A stretch of 64,000 bases of DNA, taken from positions 2,170,001 to 2,234,000 of the forward strand of contig OZ246975.1 in NCBI GenBank assembly GCA_965232485.1, read 5' to 3'. Source of the DNA: VXPQ01 sp965232485. Lineage in GTDB: Bacteria > Bacteroidota > Rhodothermia > Rhodothermales > VXPQ01. The position numbers and the translations under genes were made by a program. Below the pieces are notes generated by a model that saw only the letters and a list, made by a program, of their open reading frames with translations, had not been told where the DNA came from and ran no database searches. Positions within the stretch are counted from its first letter, which is position 1, and each line of letters begins with the position of its first letter. Shown piece by piece: positions 24,517-32,948 of this stretch.

Positions 24517-27500
24517 ATGAAGCAGCGCCTCGTTCCATTTCTTTTGCTCCTTGTCTTGTCCGGTCACGCGCCGTGGCCGGATGGTCGTCGGGCGTCTGCG
24601 GGCCTGATAACGCAGGACGATCCGCATATTCTCGTTTTTTCCCGGACGCAAGGATTCCGGCACGCCAGTATCGCAGCAGGCGTCGAGGCGATACGCAAGT
24701 TGGGCGCCGCAAATCATTTCGAGGTGACAGCCACGGAGGACCCGGCTATATTTTCCGATCAGGGCCTGGCGGCGTTCGACGCCGTCGTTTTCCTGAACAC
24801 GACAGGCGATGTGCTGAACGGCGCGCAGCAGACCGCCTTCGAACAATATATTGCGCAGGGCGGCGGCTTCGTCGGCGTCCACTCGGCAGCCGATACGGAA
24901 TACGGTTGGCTGTGGTACGGCGGGCTCGTCGGCGCGTATTTCGCCGGCCATCCCCAGATACAACAAGCCACGGTGCTGGTCCCGGACAATCTCCATCCCT
25001 CGACGGCGTCTCTTCCGCAACGCTGGCGGCGCGTGGACGAATGGTACAACTACAACTACAGTCCCCGCGGCGAAGCGCATGTCCTCGCCGTGCTCGACGA
25101 GAGCACGTACGCCGGCGGAACCCAACCCGCCGACCATCCCATTTCCTGGTGTCATGAATACCTGGGCGGCCGGTCGTGGTATACCGGCATGGGGCATACG
25201 GAAGGAACGTATTCGGAGCCCGAGTTTCTTGAGCACCTGCAGGGAGGCATTGCCTACGCCATGGGGCAAGGGGGCGATTGCTCCAGCGCCCGGGACGCCC
25301 GGTACGAACAAACCGTACTGGACGAAAGCCCGACGAATCCGATGGAGCTGGTCGTAACGCCCGGCGGGGTCGTGCTTTACGTAGAGTTGTATGGAACCGT
25401 CAAGAAATACGATCCTGCCGCCGGAACTACTTCCGTGGCGTTGAGGCTGGACGTTTTTCACGAATTCGAGGATGGGCTTGCCGGCATTGCGCTGGACCCG
25501 GCGTTCGAATCCAATGGATGGGTCTACCTTTTCTACTCGCCGGCGGGCAATAATGCGGTGCAGCATGTTTCCCGCTTCACGTTCGACGGCGATACGATAG
25601 ACCCGCAGAGCGAACAGATTCTGCTGGAGATTCCCGTGCAACGGGATCAGTGTTGCCATACGGGGGGCTCCCTCGCCTTCGGTCCGGACGGCAATCTTTT
25701 CATCGCGACCGGCGACAATACGAACCCGTTCAATTCCGATGGGTATGCGCCCATCGACGAGCAAAGCGGCCTGTCGGCGTCGGACGCCCAGAAATCGTCC
25801 GCCAACACGAACGATTTGCGCGGCAAAATACTCAGAATCAAACCCTTGGCCGACGGAACCTATGCGATTCCCGACGGCAATCTTTTTCCGGTGGGCACGG
25901 AATCTACTCGTCCCGAAATCTATGTTATGGGTTCCCGAAATCCGTTCCGTTTTTCGATCGATCCCGAAACGGGTTGGCTGTATTGGGGCGACGTCGGGCC
26001 GGACGCTGGAAACGACGATCCGGCGCGCGGCCCCCGCGGCCATGACGAATGGAACCGAACCCGGGAGGCCGGAAATTTCGGTTGGCCGTATTGCATTGGC
26101 GACAACAAGCCCTACCGGGATTTCGATTTTCGTACGCGGCGCAGCGGCAATTTCTTTGATTGCGCCGCCCCGGTAAACGACTCTCCGAACAATACCGGGC
26201 TCATGAATCTGCCGCCTGCGCGAAAAGCCTGGATATGGTATCCCTATGGCCCGTCGGACGATTTTCCTCAAATCGACGGCGGCGGAGGGCGCGCGGCGAT
26301 GGCGGGCCCGATTTATCATTTTGATCCCGCCCTCGAATCGTCAGGAAAACTGCCCGAGTATTTCGACAAGTCGCTTTTTATCTACGAATGGTCCCGAGAC
26401 TGGATCAGGCAAATCAAATTCGACGATAACGGGGAGATACTCGCTATCCAGCCTTTCCTGTCCACGTTCCGCTTCAATGCCCTGATCGATATGGAATTGG
26501 GACCGGACGGCGCGCTTTATCTTCTTGAGTGGGGAAGCGACAAATTCGGCAGGAACAACACGGACGCCCGTCTTTTGCGCATAGCCTTTACGTCGCTTAA
26601 CAAAGCCCCGGTGGCTGTGACGAAGGCGTCTCCCGACGCAGGCCCCTTGCCCTTGACCGTGCAGTTCGACGCCAGGGATTCGTACGACCCGGATTCGTCC
26701 GAAGAACTGGATTATGCATGGGATTTCACGAACGATGGCCAGGTCGATGCGACTGGCCCCACGGCAACCTGGACGTTCGCGCAGGCGGGCGGCTACAATG
26801 TGCGCCTGACCGTGCGCGACCAGGCCGGCGGCGACGGCGTAGCCGTTATTCCCATTGTGGCGGGCAATTCGCGTCCGGTCGTGTCTATTTCCGAACCGGC
26901 CCACGGGTCCTTCTTTGCATGGGGGCAGTCCGTTCCGTACGCCGTCCGCGTGGAGGACGCCGAAGAGGGCGCCGCGGGCGCTGGCGTCGATTGCCAGGAC
27001 GTGCGTACGCAGCCCGCCATTGGCCATGACGATCATAGCCACGCGGAACGCATCCATTCCGGATGCGCCGGAACCTTTACGTTGGCTCCGGCCCACGGAG
27101 CGGATGGATCGAACGTGTTCTATGTGGTCGAAACCACCTATACCGATCAGGGCGGGGAAGCGAACGTCCCGCTCGCGGGACAAGCCATTTCGATACTCCA
27201 GCCCCTGCACAAGGAGGCGGAGCATTTTCGGCGCTCGGAGGGTCTCTCCATCGTACCCGCGAACGATGCGCAAGGATTGCAGGCCGTATCCGGCATTACG
27301 TCAGGAGAATACCTCGTGCTCGATCCCGCAAATCTCGCCGGCGTCAAGGCCGTATCGTATCGGTTCAACCCGATTGTCGCCGGAACGAAAATTTCGGTGC
27401 GCGCCGATTCGGTCGACGGACAGCAGATCAGCGCTGTCGTTATCGCCGATGCGCATACGGGCAGGAGATACATTGACGTAAACGCATCCATTGTCGATCC

Positions 27501-27888
27501 CGGAGGGACCCGCGCCCTTTATTTCGTATTCGAGCACGATTCCCGCACGACCTTGCTCGGGGTCTTGAACTATGTGGACTTCCTGCGCGAAACGGCGACG
27601 TCTGCATCCGTTGCGCCGCCGGAGATCGAAAATAGTTTCTTCCCGCCCTTCCCGAATCCCGCGGACGCCTCTGTGCAATTTCAATACGCGCTCCGGGAGC
27701 CCCAGCATGTACGCATGGAGGTCTACTCGATCCTCGGAACGCGCGTGGCGCTACTCGTGGACGAAGTGCAGCGTGGCGGCGGACATAGTTTGACCATGCA
27801 AACAAGTCACTTGGCCAGTGGAGCCTACGTCTGTCGCATCCGTATCGGTCAGAAGCGCTTCGCCCGCGGATTCATGATCGCCCGCTGA
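24517..27888 (+). CDS. Exported ThuA / PQQ-type sugar dehydrogenase / PKD fusion with T9SS sorting domain
   Basis: About 1,123 residues from MKQRLVPFLLLLVL, a signal peptide; the frame is open 47 codons further upstream but only this start places the signal first. Order: ThuA-like domain (HILVFSRTQGFRHASI to GMGHTEGTY, roughly 35-245), a PQQ-dependent sugar dehydrogenase-like beta-propeller (GLAGIALDP, HTGGSLAFGPDGNLFIATGD, GSRNPFRFSIDP, GPDGALYLLEWG, about 285-700), a PKD domain (PLTVQFDARDSYDPD), a carbohydrate-binding-like region, and a C-terminal FPPFPNPAD...YVCRIRIG type IX secretion sorting domain. Such ThuA-dehydrogenase fusions act on sugars or glycosides outside the cell; the exact substrate is unknown. 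Its end overlaps the convergent next gene by 17 bp. Confidence 0.9.
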   Translation: MKQRLVPFLLLLVLSGHAPWPDGRRASAGLITQDDPHILVFSRTQGFRHASIAAGVEAIRKLGAANHFEVTATEDPAIFSDQGLAAFDAVVFLNTTGDVLNGAQQTAFEQYIAQGGGFVGVHSAADTEYGWLWYGGLVGAYFAGHPQIQQATVLVPDNLHPSTASLPQRWRRVDEWYNYNYSPRGEAHVLAVLDESTYAGGTQPADHPISWCHEYLGGRSWYTGMGHTEGTYSEPEFLEHLQGGIAYAMGQGGDCSSARDARYEQTVLDESPTNPMELVVTPGGVVLYVELYGTVKKYDPAAGTTSVALRLDVFHEFEDGLAGIALDPAFESNGWVYLFYSPAGNNAVQHVSRFTFDGDTIDPQSEQILLEIPVQRDQCCHTGGSLAFGPDGNLFIATGDNTNPFNSDGYAPIDEQSGLSASDAQKSSANTNDLRGKILRIKPLADGTYAIPDGNLFPVGTESTRPEIYVMGSRNPFRFSIDPETGWLYWGDVGPDAGNDDPARGPRGHDEWNRTREAGNFGWPYCIGDNKPYRDFDFRTRRSGNFFDCAAPVNDSPNNTGLMNLPPARKAWIWYPYGPSDDFPQIDGGGGRAAMAGPIYHFDPALESSGKLPEYFDKSLFIYEWSRDWIRQIKFDDNGEILAIQPFLSTFRFNALIDMELGPDGALYLLEWGSDKFGRNNTDARLLRIAFTSLNKAPVAVTKASPDAGPLPLTVQFDARDSYDPDSSEELDYAWDFTNDGQVDATGPTATWTFAQAGGYNVRLTVRDQAGGDGVAVIPIVAGNSRPVVSISEPAHGSFFAWGQSVPYAVRVEDAEEGAAGAGVDCQDVRTQPAIGHDDHSHAERIHSGCAGTFTLAPAHGADGSNVFYVVETTYTDQGGEANVPLAGQAISILQPLHKEAEHFRRSEGLSIVPANDAQGLQAVSGITSGEYLVLDPANLAGVKAVSYRFNPIVAGTKISVRADSVDGQQISAVVIADAHTGRRYIDVNASIVDPGGTRALYFVFEHDSRTTLLGVLNYVDFLRETATSASVAPPEIENSFFPPFPNPADASVQFQYALREPQHVRMEVYSILGTRVALLVDEVQRGGGHSLTMQTSHLASGAYVCRIRIGQKRFARGFMIAR

Positions 27889-28279
27889 TTTCGCCTGGAC
27901 GCACATCCCAGGTGAGCATGGATTCGATATCTGCGAAGTCTTCCTCGTCGTCCGCGTCCACAAACCGGTAGTCTCCCATTTTGTCGCGTTTCGACAGAGG
28001 GACGCGGGACCACTTCGTGCCTTCGCGATCTGCAAAAGTATCCGGATACGGATTGCGCACCCTGTAGGAGGGGTGATAGGAACGGTAGGTTTTTTCCGCC
28101 TCGTAGAGCGCCGCCCGGCGCGCGCCCGCCTCCGTACGGCTCTCGCCCGTCACGCGAAACGGCGAGATGGTGATGATTGCCCGAAAGTAGGCGTTCTCTA
28201 TTTCGGAATACTCCGGGCGCATGACCTCGAATTCCTCGGGATGAGGATATGCGCTGTGCTCAATGTTTTCCTGCAACAT
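27872..28279 (-). CDS. Hypothetical acidic protein
   Basis: About 135 residues from the ATG at 28279 (MLQENIEHSAYPHPEEF); a TTG 12 codons upstream is the alternative. No family recognised. The middle reads like a compact alpha/beta fold (YFRAIITISPFRVTGESRTEAGARRAALYEAEKTY) and the C-terminus is very acidic (VDADDEEDFADIESML). Codon use matches neighbours. It converges on the ThuA fusion gene and the two coding ends overlap by 17 bp. Confidence 0.6.
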   Translation of the reverse strand: MLQENIEHSAYPHPEEFEVMRPEYSEIENAYFRAIITISPFRVTGESRTEAGARRAALYEAEKTYRSYHPSYRVRNPYPDTFADREGTKWSRVPLSKRDKMGDYRFVDADDEEDFADIESMLTWDVRPGEISGRS

Positions 28280-28440
28280 ATTTGTTCGCCATCGATTTGG
28301 GTTTATATCGGGCAATGTTTACCCCTGCGCGCTGCCGCGAATACGCCCGCTGTAAACGACGTCGCGCCCTTTTGGATTCATTACAGGACACGCTGACCGA
28401 AACCGCTTCGCGTCGCGCGGCGCGTTCGGGCGCGCGGCGC

Positions 28441-28489
28441 GTCATGCTTGCATCGTTGAAATGAGCGGAAAACGCGGCGGCTTCGGGTT
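28441..28489. repeat. Dispersed 49-bp repeat, copy 1
   Basis: ATGCTTGCATCGTTGAAAT, then AGCGGAAAAC, GGCGG and TCGGG in order. The reverse complement at 48602-48650 matches at about 44 of 49 positions. It is not linked to a recognised gene in either place. Confidence 0.7.
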
Positions 28490-28523
28490 ATGGCGGCCGG
28501 AATCGCGCCTGTTCCGGAGGCTA

Positions 28524-28637
28524 TAAATCCGTTATTGCATAAATATAGAAAACAATTTTTCCCCAGATCGTGGAAAAAAGCGTGGATAACCTGTGAGCGG
28601 GGCGTGGGCAGGGAGAGTATGAGCAATAACGGATTTA
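28524..28637. promoter_or_regulatory. 15-bp inverted repeat enclosing an 84-bp structured segment
   Basis: TAAATCCGTTATTGC (28524-28538) and GCAATAACGGATTTA (28623-28637) are perfectly complementary. Inside are TTTTTCC and GGAAAAA, able to form a 7-bp stem, and a DnaA-box-like CGTGGATAA. The whole could fold as a multi-branched RNA about 230 nt before the nrdJ start, or be a small mobile repeat. Confidence 0.6.
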
Positions 28638-28868
28638 GCATAGCGCCTTGCCTTCAAGGAGGTTATGCGCTCTGGCGCCAGCGAAACCGTGTGGATACCC
28701 GGCAATTGTGAAATCCGCCGCGGCGGGACAGAAAACCGTCGCCAGCCCTTGCATAACGGTTTTTTATCTTGTTTATTGTATGCTCCGGTTCCTGCCTTTG
28801 TCGAGTTTGGTTGGCGCCGTGCTGGTATTCCGTTATTTATTTCGCCTCCATTAACCCGTTTTTTGGCT

Positions 28869-31800
28869 ATGCAGGATAGCAACTCTTCCCGGAACGGATT
28901 CTCCCCCGAACAAGGCCGCGCGTCCAGCCTGTTTTCCGGATTGAAAACCGATAACGCAAGCACCCGGGAGGCTTCTCCCGAGACCTCCGCCGAAGGCTTT
29001 GCGCCCGGGCGATTCGCCAGGGGGTTGCATATCAAGCGGGTATTCTCCGAGGAAGGGCAGTCGCCTTTTGACGCGGTGACATGGGATCGCCGTGACGCCG
29101 CCATCAAGAATCAGCAAGGCGAAGCTGTCTTTGAGCAGAAAGGCGTGGCGTTTCCGGAATTCTGGAGCCCTTTGGCCACGAATGTAGTGGCCAGCAAGTA
29201 TTTCTACGGAGACGTCGAACAATCGGGCGTCGATCCGGCGAAGGGAGGGCGCGAGGATTCTCTCCGGCAGCTCATTCATCGCGTCACGCGCACGATCGCC
29301 GATTGGGGCGCCGAACAGCATTATTTCGCCTCCGCCGAAGACGCCGAACGCTTCTACGACGAACTGACCTGGCTTTGCCTGCATCAATACGGTGCGTTCA
29401 ACAGTCCGGTATGGTTCAATGTGGGCCTGCATCAGCAGTATGGCGTTCGCGATACGGGCGGCAAGAAGATATCCGGCTGGAACGAAAAGAAGGGCCGGGC
29501 CGTCCCCGTGGACCCCTACCGCCGTCCGCAGGCCTCCGCCTGCTTCATTATATCGGTGAACGATTCCATCGACGATATTTGGCAGCTGATGGGAGAAAGC
29601 GCCCGGTTGTTCAAGTTCGGGTCGGGCGTCGGCGCCGACTGGTCGAAACTGCGTTCCTCCAGAGAAAAACTTTCCGGCGGCGGGCAGCCGTCCGGGCCGG
29701 TCAGTTTCATGCGCGTGCAGGACGCCACTGGCGGGACCATCAAGTCCGGGGGAAAAACGCGCCGCGCGGCCATCATGCAGACGCTGAAATCCTGGCATCC
29801 GGATATTCTCGAATTCGTTACGGCGAAGCAGGAAGAAGAACGGAAGGCGTGGGCGCTGATCGAGGAAGGCTACGACGGTTCGTTCAATGGTCCGGCGTAC
29901 GGCAGCGTGGCGTTCCAGAACGTGAATCAGTCCGTGCGCGTGGACGATGCGCTCATGCAGTCCGTGCAGTCCGGAAGTCCGTACGCATTGCGGGGCGTGC
30001 TTGATGGCGAGGCCATCGATACGATCGCCGGACAAGACATCCTGCGCAAGATATCCGAAGGCACCCATGTGTGCGGCGATCCGGGCGTACAGTACGAGGA
30101 TACGATCCAGCGCTGGCATACTTGCAAGGAATCGGGACCGATCAATTCGAGCAATCCCTGCTCGGAATACATGTTCCTCGACGATTCGGCCTGTAACCTG
30201 GCCAGCTTGAACCTCCGCAAGTTTCAGCGGGAAGACGGTTCGTTCGACGTGGAGCGCTATCGGGCCGCCGCCCGCATCTTTATTACGGCGCAGGAAATTC
30301 TTGTGGACAACGCCGGGTATCCGTCGCGCGCGATCGCCGAAAACTCCCATGCCTATCGTCCGCTCGGACTCGGGTTCGCGAACCTGGGCGCCTTGCTGAT
30401 GGCCATGGGCCTCCCCTATGACAGCGACGAAGGCCGCGCCGTGGCCGGCGCGCTGATGGCGATCGAGCATGGCGAAGCGTACGCCCGCAGCGCCGAAATC
30501 GCCGCCAACCCCCAAATCGGTCCCTTCGCAGGTTTTGCCGCGAATCGCTCGTCCATGCTTGAGGTCATGCGCATGCATGCGGCGGCCGTCGATACGATTC
30601 ACGCCAGTTGCCCGGAATATCTGCTTGAGGCGGCTCGGGAAACGTGGGCCTACTGCCTTGCCGCCGGCGAACAGGCCGGTTACCGGAACGCGCAAGCCAC
30701 GGTGCTGGCGCCGACCGGCACCATCGGATTCATGATGGATTGCGATACGACGGGCGTCGAACCGGATATTGCGCTGGTCAAGTACAAATTGCTGGCCGGA
30801 CAGGGCGACGGGATGATGAAAATCGTGAATCGCAGCGTACCCGAAGCGCTTACCCGCCTTGGCTATGCGGTTGCGGACATTGAGGCGATTATTCGGTATA
30901 TCGACGAAAACGATACGATCGAGGGCGCTCCGGAGCTCCGCGAGGAGCATTTGCCGGTTTTCGACTGCGCCTTCAAGCCGTTTCGGGGAGAACGCTCCAT
31001 TCACCACACGGGCCACATCGGGATGATGGCCGCCGTGCAGCCCTTTATTTCCGGGGCCATTTCCAAGACGGTCAACATGCCCGAAAGCGCAACGGTCGAG
31101 GAGATTGCCGATGCGTATATGCAGGGCTGGGACCTGGGGCTCAAGGCGCTGGCCATTTACCGCGAAAATTCCAAGCGGAGCCAGCCCCTTTCCACGTCGA
31201 AGGGCGGCAACACCAGGAAAAAGAAGGAATGGGACGAGGAAGCGTCCGGCGACGGCATGGCGATCTCCGAGCCGCAAATTATCGAAAAGATCGTGTATCA
31301 GCCGATTCGCAACCGGCTTCCTGACGAACGCCCGTCCATGACGCACAAATTCTCCATCGCCGGACACGAGGGGTACCTGCATATCGGGTTGTATCCCGAA
31401 TCGCGCATGCCCGGAGAAATTTTCATCACGATGGCGAAGGAAGGGTCTACGATTTCCGGGTTGATGGATGCGTTTGCGACCTCAATATCCATTGCGTTGC
31501 AGTATGGCGTTCCGCTGGAGGATCTCTGCAACAAGTTTAGCCACATGCGCTTCGAGCCGAACGGCTTTACCCAAAACAAGGAGATCCCGATCACGAAGTC
31601 CATCATGGACTACATTTTCAGGTACCTGTCCCTGAAATTTATTCCGATGCGCAAGGGCGGAGAGGCGACCGGCGGCGACGCTTCCGACGAGGCGCTGTCC
31701 GCATCCGACGATATGACCCGGATGCAGACGCAACTCTCCGCGCCGCCCGAGCCGGTGGACGCCCTTGTGGGAAGCACCGTGGAAGCGTTCATGGAAACCA

Positions 31801-31949
31801 TGGAGCGGGGCCGCGCGAGCAAGTCGCATGCGGCTACGTTTCGCAACCAGGAAGACAGTCCGGCCTGCCCCAACTGCGGTTCCATCACGGTCCGCAGCGG
31901 CGCCTGCTATTCGTGTCCCAACTGCGGCTCCACCAGCGGGTGCGGGTGA
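28869..31949 (+). CDS. nrdJ: Class II (B12-dependent) ribonucleoside-diphosphate reductase
   Basis: 1,026 residues from MQDSNSSRNGFSPEQ; 68 upstream in-frame codons look non-coding. It makes deoxyribonucleotides using adenosylcobalamin and needs no oxygen or separate radical subunit. Visible: FPEFWSPLATNVVASKYFYG and GAFNSPVWFNVGL near the N-terminus, GSGVGADWSKLR, NPCSEYMFLDDSACNLASLNL (substrate-site cysteine), VLAPTGTIGFMMDCDTTG, and the C-terminal zinc/redox tail CPNCGSITVRSG followed by CYSCPNCGS and CG. No nrdAB or nrdR nearby. The leader carries unusual inverted repeats (28524-28637). Confidence 0.95.
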   Translation: MQDSNSSRNGFSPEQGRASSLFSGLKTDNASTREASPETSAEGFAPGRFARGLHIKRVFSEEGQSPFDAVTWDRRDAAIKNQQGEAVFEQKGVAFPEFWSPLATNVVASKYFYGDVEQSGVDPAKGGREDSLRQLIHRVTRTIADWGAEQHYFASAEDAERFYDELTWLCLHQYGAFNSPVWFNVGLHQQYGVRDTGGKKISGWNEKKGRAVPVDPYRRPQASACFIISVNDSIDDIWQLMGESARLFKFGSGVGADWSKLRSSREKLSGGGQPSGPVSFMRVQDATGGTIKSGGKTRRAAIMQTLKSWHPDILEFVTAKQEEERKAWALIEEGYDGSFNGPAYGSVAFQNVNQSVRVDDALMQSVQSGSPYALRGVLDGEAIDTIAGQDILRKISEGTHVCGDPGVQYEDTIQRWHTCKESGPINSSNPCSEYMFLDDSACNLASLNLRKFQREDGSFDVERYRAAARIFITAQEILVDNAGYPSRAIAENSHAYRPLGLGFANLGALLMAMGLPYDSDEGRAVAGALMAIEHGEAYARSAEIAANPQIGPFAGFAANRSSMLEVMRMHAAAVDTIHASCPEYLLEAARETWAYCLAAGEQAGYRNAQATVLAPTGTIGFMMDCDTTGVEPDIALVKYKLLAGQGDGMMKIVNRSVPEALTRLGYAVADIEAIIRYIDENDTIEGAPELREEHLPVFDCAFKPFRGERSIHHTGHIGMMAAVQPFISGAISKTVNMPESATVEEIADAYMQGWDLGLKALAIYRENSKRSQPLSTSKGGNTRKKKEWDEEASGDGMAISEPQIIEKIVYQPIRNRLPDERPSMTHKFSIAGHEGYLHIGLYPESRMPGEIFITMAKEGSTISGLMDAFATSISIALQYGVPLEDLCNKFSHMRFEPNGFTQNKEIPITKSIMDYIFRYLSLKFIPMRKGGEATGGDASDEALSASDDMTRMQTQLSAPPEPVDALVGSTVEAFMETMERGRASKSHAATFRNQEDSPACPNCGSITVRSGACYSCPNCGSTSGCG

Positions 31950-32032
31950 TTCGCCCGCGTACGGGACCATTCAGACATGTGTTGGTTTGCGAGAATCCCC
32001 AACCCGGGCCAGTATAAACGGGAGCCGTAGAC

Positions 32033-32854
32033 ATGCACCAATTAAACCGAATTGCTCCGGCTACGACTGGCGAGGCGCTTGACCAGTATTTCACCAAGCC
32101 CGGAGTAGCGCGCCGATGCTTGGCTCAACTGGGTAACCTGTCGCGATTCGATCTGGTGATAGAGCCGTCCGCGGGCAATGGCGTATTTCTGGACGCCATC
32201 GAACACACGAACAAAATCGGGATCGATATCGACCCGCAGCATAAGGATGTAATCAAGAGCGACTGGTTCAAGTACGAGATAGACGAGGGATCCGGTAGCG
32301 TGTTGATCATCGGAAATCCGCCATACGGAAAATATCACAAACTGTCGTCTGCCTTCATTCGCAGAGCCATGTTATTTCACAACATTCAGACCATTGCTTT
32401 CATACTTCCAAACGTGTACAGGAAGCATACGCGGCAACGCATAATTCCCCAGTATTGGCGTATAGCTTCTATTACGGATTTGGGACGTGACTGTTTTACG
32501 CTGGATGGCAGGGATTACCATGTGCCAACCAGTTTTTTCGTATTCGACAGGTCGCCCGGGGTAGATCTTAGAGTCAAGCACCCATCCGTGGTGAAAGGTA
32601 CGCGAGATTTTGATTTTTCCGGTCCGCAAGATTTTGATATATTCGTTTTTGGGGCCTCCCCCAGGAAGGTAATCAAAAGTCCAACATCGAATAACAGAGG
32701 ATATTACCTGAAGTCAAAAATCCCTGTACCCCTCCTTATCGAAAGAATCAGGAACGTGGACTGGAAAGGTAATTCGTGTGCGAATGGCGGCGTTTTCTGG
32801 TTGACGAAATACGAATTTGTCCAACAATACAACATATGCCATGAGCGACCATGA
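32033..32854 (+). CDS. N6-adenine-type DNA methyltransferase, orphan
   Basis: 273 residues. SAM-binding motif VIEPSAGNGVFLDAI (motif I), then IGNPPYGKYHK (motif IV NPPY, typical of N6-adenine methyltransferases with the gamma order), and a short C-terminal target region. An N-terminal DQYFTKPGVARRCL segment is common in restriction-modification methyltransferases of this size. It is more A/T-rich than its neighbours. Only the first 35 codons of the overlapping next gene survive, so the cognate partner seems lost and the enzyme now stands alone. Target site unknown. Confidence 0.85.
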   Translation: MHQLNRIAPATTGEALDQYFTKPGVARRCLAQLGNLSRFDLVIEPSAGNGVFLDAIEHTNKIGIDIDPQHKDVIKSDWFKYEIDEGSGSVLIIGNPPYGKYHKLSSAFIRRAMLFHNIQTIAFILPNVYRKHTRQRIIPQYWRIASITDLGRDCFTLDGRDYHVPTSFFVFDRSPGVDLRVKHPSVVKGTRDFDFSGPQDFDIFVFGASPRKVIKSPTSNNRGYYLKSKIPVPLLIERIRNVDWKGNSCANGGVFWLTKYEFVQQYNICHERP

Positions 32855-32948
32855 AGTTTTGCGCCAGGTGAGATTTGTGCTTGAAAGCCTGAATGTAAAG
32901 GATGAGATAGTCCATGCCGCTTACGGAAAGATCCCCATCTCGTTATAG
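32841..32948 (+). pseudogene. Truncated partner gene of the orphan methyltransferase
   Basis: ATG at 32841 overlaps the methyltransferase 3' end by 14 bp, the usual arrangement for a coupled second gene. It reads MSDHEVLRQVRFVLESLNVK and then DEIVHAAYGKIPISL before a stop inside the 3' end of the opposite-strand gdhA. The first ~27 residues look like the start of a real protein (possibly a restriction enzyme); the rest is cut off at the junction with gdhA near 32920. Confidence 0.5.

Larger units (their letters stand above)
28280..28868. other. Long leader/intergenic region upstream of nrdJ
   Basis: About 590 bp. It holds the dispersed repeat at 28441-28489, the 15-bp inverted repeat pair spanning 28524-28637, and two near-consensus DnaA-box-like 9-mers (28581-28589 and 28690-28698). 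I found no cobalamin riboswitch core and no NrdR box. Confidence 0.5.

Noticed and set aside
28524..28700. Chromosomal origin
   Set aside because: Only two imperfect DnaA boxes and no dnaA, gidA or other origin-linked genes.
28316..28868. Cobalamin riboswitch upstream of B12-dependent nrdJ
   Set aside because: I looked for the B12-box and GCCACTG core and found neither.
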